Shown in pieces: positions 62,952 to 64,000 of a DNA stretch of 64,000 bases. Position 1 is the first letter of the stretch, and each line of letters opens with the position of its first letter. The position numbers and the translations under genes are program-made. Source of the stretch: Candidatus Riflebacteria bacterium HGW-Riflebacteria-1 (lineage in GTDB: Bacteria; Muiribacteriota; Ozemobacteria; Ozemobacterales; Ozemobacteraceae); the NCBI GenBank assembly GCA_002839445.1, contig PGYB01000001.1, positions 346,735-410,734 of the forward strand, in the 5' to 3' direction. The notes under the pieces were generated by a model that was not told the DNA's origin, did no database searches, and was given only the letters and a program-made list of their open reading frames with translations.

Positions 62952-63866
62952 ATGAAAATTCAGCATTGGTGGCTGGCGCTGGTAATGTGTCTCGTCGCAA
63001 GCAAGGCCATGGCATACGACGCGTCAGGCTATGAGATATACTCGATGGCCGACTACACGCCGCCGGCCGTTACCGTGGCGAGAACGGTATTGAAGCCTTC
63101 GCCGCGCAACGCGATAAACAGTGACGGCATGGGTGGTTTTTTCGTTGGCAATACCGCTGATCTTTTCGACCCAGAGCAGCTTATTCTGAGCTCGCGCTAC
63201 AAGTATCACAAACTCACTTCGACTCGTGGAATTGGTCTGCATTCTAGCGAAGACGGCTCGGTCTCGACATTTGAAAGTTCACTGACCTGGGTCGGCAAAT
63301 GGGCGGAATGGGCGGTCACCGTTCCCCTGCACGACTGGGATCTCAGCGCGCCAAGAACGTTTGGCGGTTATGCCCAAAGCAACACAGGCATGGGCAATAT
63401 GCGTCTTGGCTGGAAAGCCACCTATCTGCCCGACAAAAGCTATTACCGCTTTGCCTACGGCGCGGTTATGGGCATTACTACTGGGAATCCGGCAAGAATG
63501 CTGCCGGCCGGTTCAAAAAACAGTGACGAACTTAAGCTGTTTGGCTGCGTAACCACCAGCGAAACCGACCGCGCCACCGCCAATCTTGAGCTGGGCGCCG
63601 TAATTGACTCAGAAAGCGACGACGACCGATTTCTTTATCGCCTTGGCATGAGCTACGAAGCAACCAAGCATGTTTCGCTGATCGGTGAAGTGACTGGAGA
63701 AGTGCTTGGTGGCGATGATAAAGACACCATGGATCTGGTAATGGGTATCAGAGTTCAGCCGACCACAACCTGGACGCTTGAATTCGTCTATTACAAGAAT
63801 CTGCGCACCTATCGCGATTATGGCTGGGATGACCAGCTGCAGGCCGGCTACACTCTCCGCTGGTAA
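62952..63866 (+). CDS. Outer-membrane beta-barrel-like protein
   Basis: The protein is 304 aa. ATG 62952 opens a signal peptide (MKIQHWWLALVMCLVASKAMA); an upstream TTG at 62922 would overlap the TPR gene but precedes no signal. The mature part has alternating amphipathic strands (LEFVYYKNLRTY, RFAYGAVMGITTG) and ends in GYTLRW, a C-terminal aromatic as recognised by BamA. It resembles DUF3187-type or similar barrels only in outline. It lies directly after the TPR gene (13 bp), so it is probably in the same operon. Confidence 0.75.
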   Translation: MKIQHWWLALVMCLVASKAMAYDASGYEIYSMADYTPPAVTVARTVLKPSPRNAINSDGMGGFFVGNTADLFDPEQLILSSRYKYHKLTSTRGIGLHSSEDGSVSTFESSLTWVGKWAEWAVTVPLHDWDLSAPRTFGGYAQSNTGMGNMRLGWKATYLPDKSYYRFAYGAVMGITTGNPARMLPAGSKNSDELKLFGCVTTSETDRATANLELGAVIDSESDDDRFLYRLGMSYEATKHVSLIGEVTGEVLGGDDKDTMDLVMGIRVQPTTTWTLEFVYYKNLRTYRDYGWDDQLQAGYTLRW

Positions 63867-64000
63867 TCAGCGAATTCTGCCCTTGAGCTCTTGAATCATT
63901 TCTCCGGCAACCGCCCATTCGCGTGAGTTTTCGGGAGCTTTCTGGTATATCTTTTCAAAGCGTGACAGTGCCATCCTGCCGGCTTCCTGGTCACCTTTAA
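63867..64000 (-). CDS. 3' end of a TPR-like gene (partial)
   Basis: A minus-strand frame runs from the window edge to TGA at 63869-63867: MALSRFEKIYQKAPENSREW, then AGEMIQELKGRIR. The F-x-x-I-x-x-x-A-P spacing looks like the last TPR helix pair. It converges on the beta-barrel gene with no gap and no visible terminator. The start lies outside the window. Confidence 0.7.
   Translation of the reverse strand, partial: KGDQEAGRMALSRFEKIYQKAPENSREWAVAGEMIQELKGRIR

Noticed and set aside
4..64000. CRISPR arrays, rRNA or tRNA genes, prophage or insertion sequences
   Set aside because: Reading both strands, I found no regular spaced repeats, no rRNA or cloverleaf signatures, and no transposase or integrase other than the housekeeping XerC.

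Overview
The window reads as one continuous chromosomal segment of a diderm, flagellated bacterium. Evidence for two membranes is direct: several lipoproteins with lipoboxes, many Sec signal peptides, and a C-terminal gene product (62952-63866) that looks like an outer-membrane beta-barrel ending in Trp. The order xerC-hslV-hslU-flgB-flgC-fliE-fliF-fliG-fliH-fliI-fliJ-motE is the order known from Bacillus (there with codY between hslU and flgB), here in a diderm. That mixture, with very long TPR, FN3/beta-helix and ankyrin proteins, suggests a deep-branching phylum (Candidatus Riflebacteria is my guess, from memory only and weakly held). There is no rRNA, tRNA, CRISPR array, prophage or insertion sequence that I can support.

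Layout. 1-9.2 kb: a secreted 684-aa protein, a uracil/xanthine permease, a minus-strand ankyrin/zinc-finger pair, galT, a small secreted protein and a GAF-GGDEF diguanylate cyclase. 9.2-12.7 kb: minus-strand redox genes (FAD oxidoreductase, ferredoxin-nitroreductase) and a small STAS-like protein. 12.9-15.3 kb: a small accessory island with a frame-broken DUF4160 gene next to DUF2442, an RlmM-like rRNA methyltransferase, and a VapBC-type toxin-antitoxin pair whose promoter carries a perfect 36-bp palindrome. 16.5-28.5 kb: one long colinear plus-strand cluster for recombination (XerC), proteolysis (HslVU) and the flagellar basal body/export apparatus, with a free-standing second FliG-like protein and a lytic-transglycosylase-like protein lacking its catalytic Glu. 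28.5-30.8 kb: NAD synthetase, then a probable structured small RNA with its own promoter and terminator. 30.8-37.4 kb: minus-strand secreted protein and three tandem paralogous lipoproteins (carboxypeptidase-regulatory-like, FN3, right-handed beta-helix). 37.5-40.3 kb: aminotransferase, dut, dapB and a small conserved-looking gene. 40.4-46.5 kb: minus-strand Ca2+-type P-ATPase and a large membrane adenylate/guanylate cyclase. 46.6-53.9 kb: creatininase-family hydrolase, a small membrane protein, a gene-poor stretch with a degraded frame and a palindrome, a PAS/zinc protein, a DEAD-box helicase, HtpG and a CBM20-like esterase. 54-64 kb: a secreted rhodanese, then an envelope cluster of two DUF3857/transglutaminase-like proteins (one with an intact catalytic triad, one lacking Cys and His), a 1241-aa periplasmic TPR protein and the beta-barrel protein, then the tail of a minus-strand TPR-like gene.

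How the parts may fit: HslVU and the flagellar genes are translationally coupled by overlapping stop/start codons. The diguanylate cyclase and nucleotide cyclase supply second messengers. The 54.8-63.9 kb envelope cluster is the least described block and the best candidate for a new system. Functions not based on a clear family match are marked as inference.
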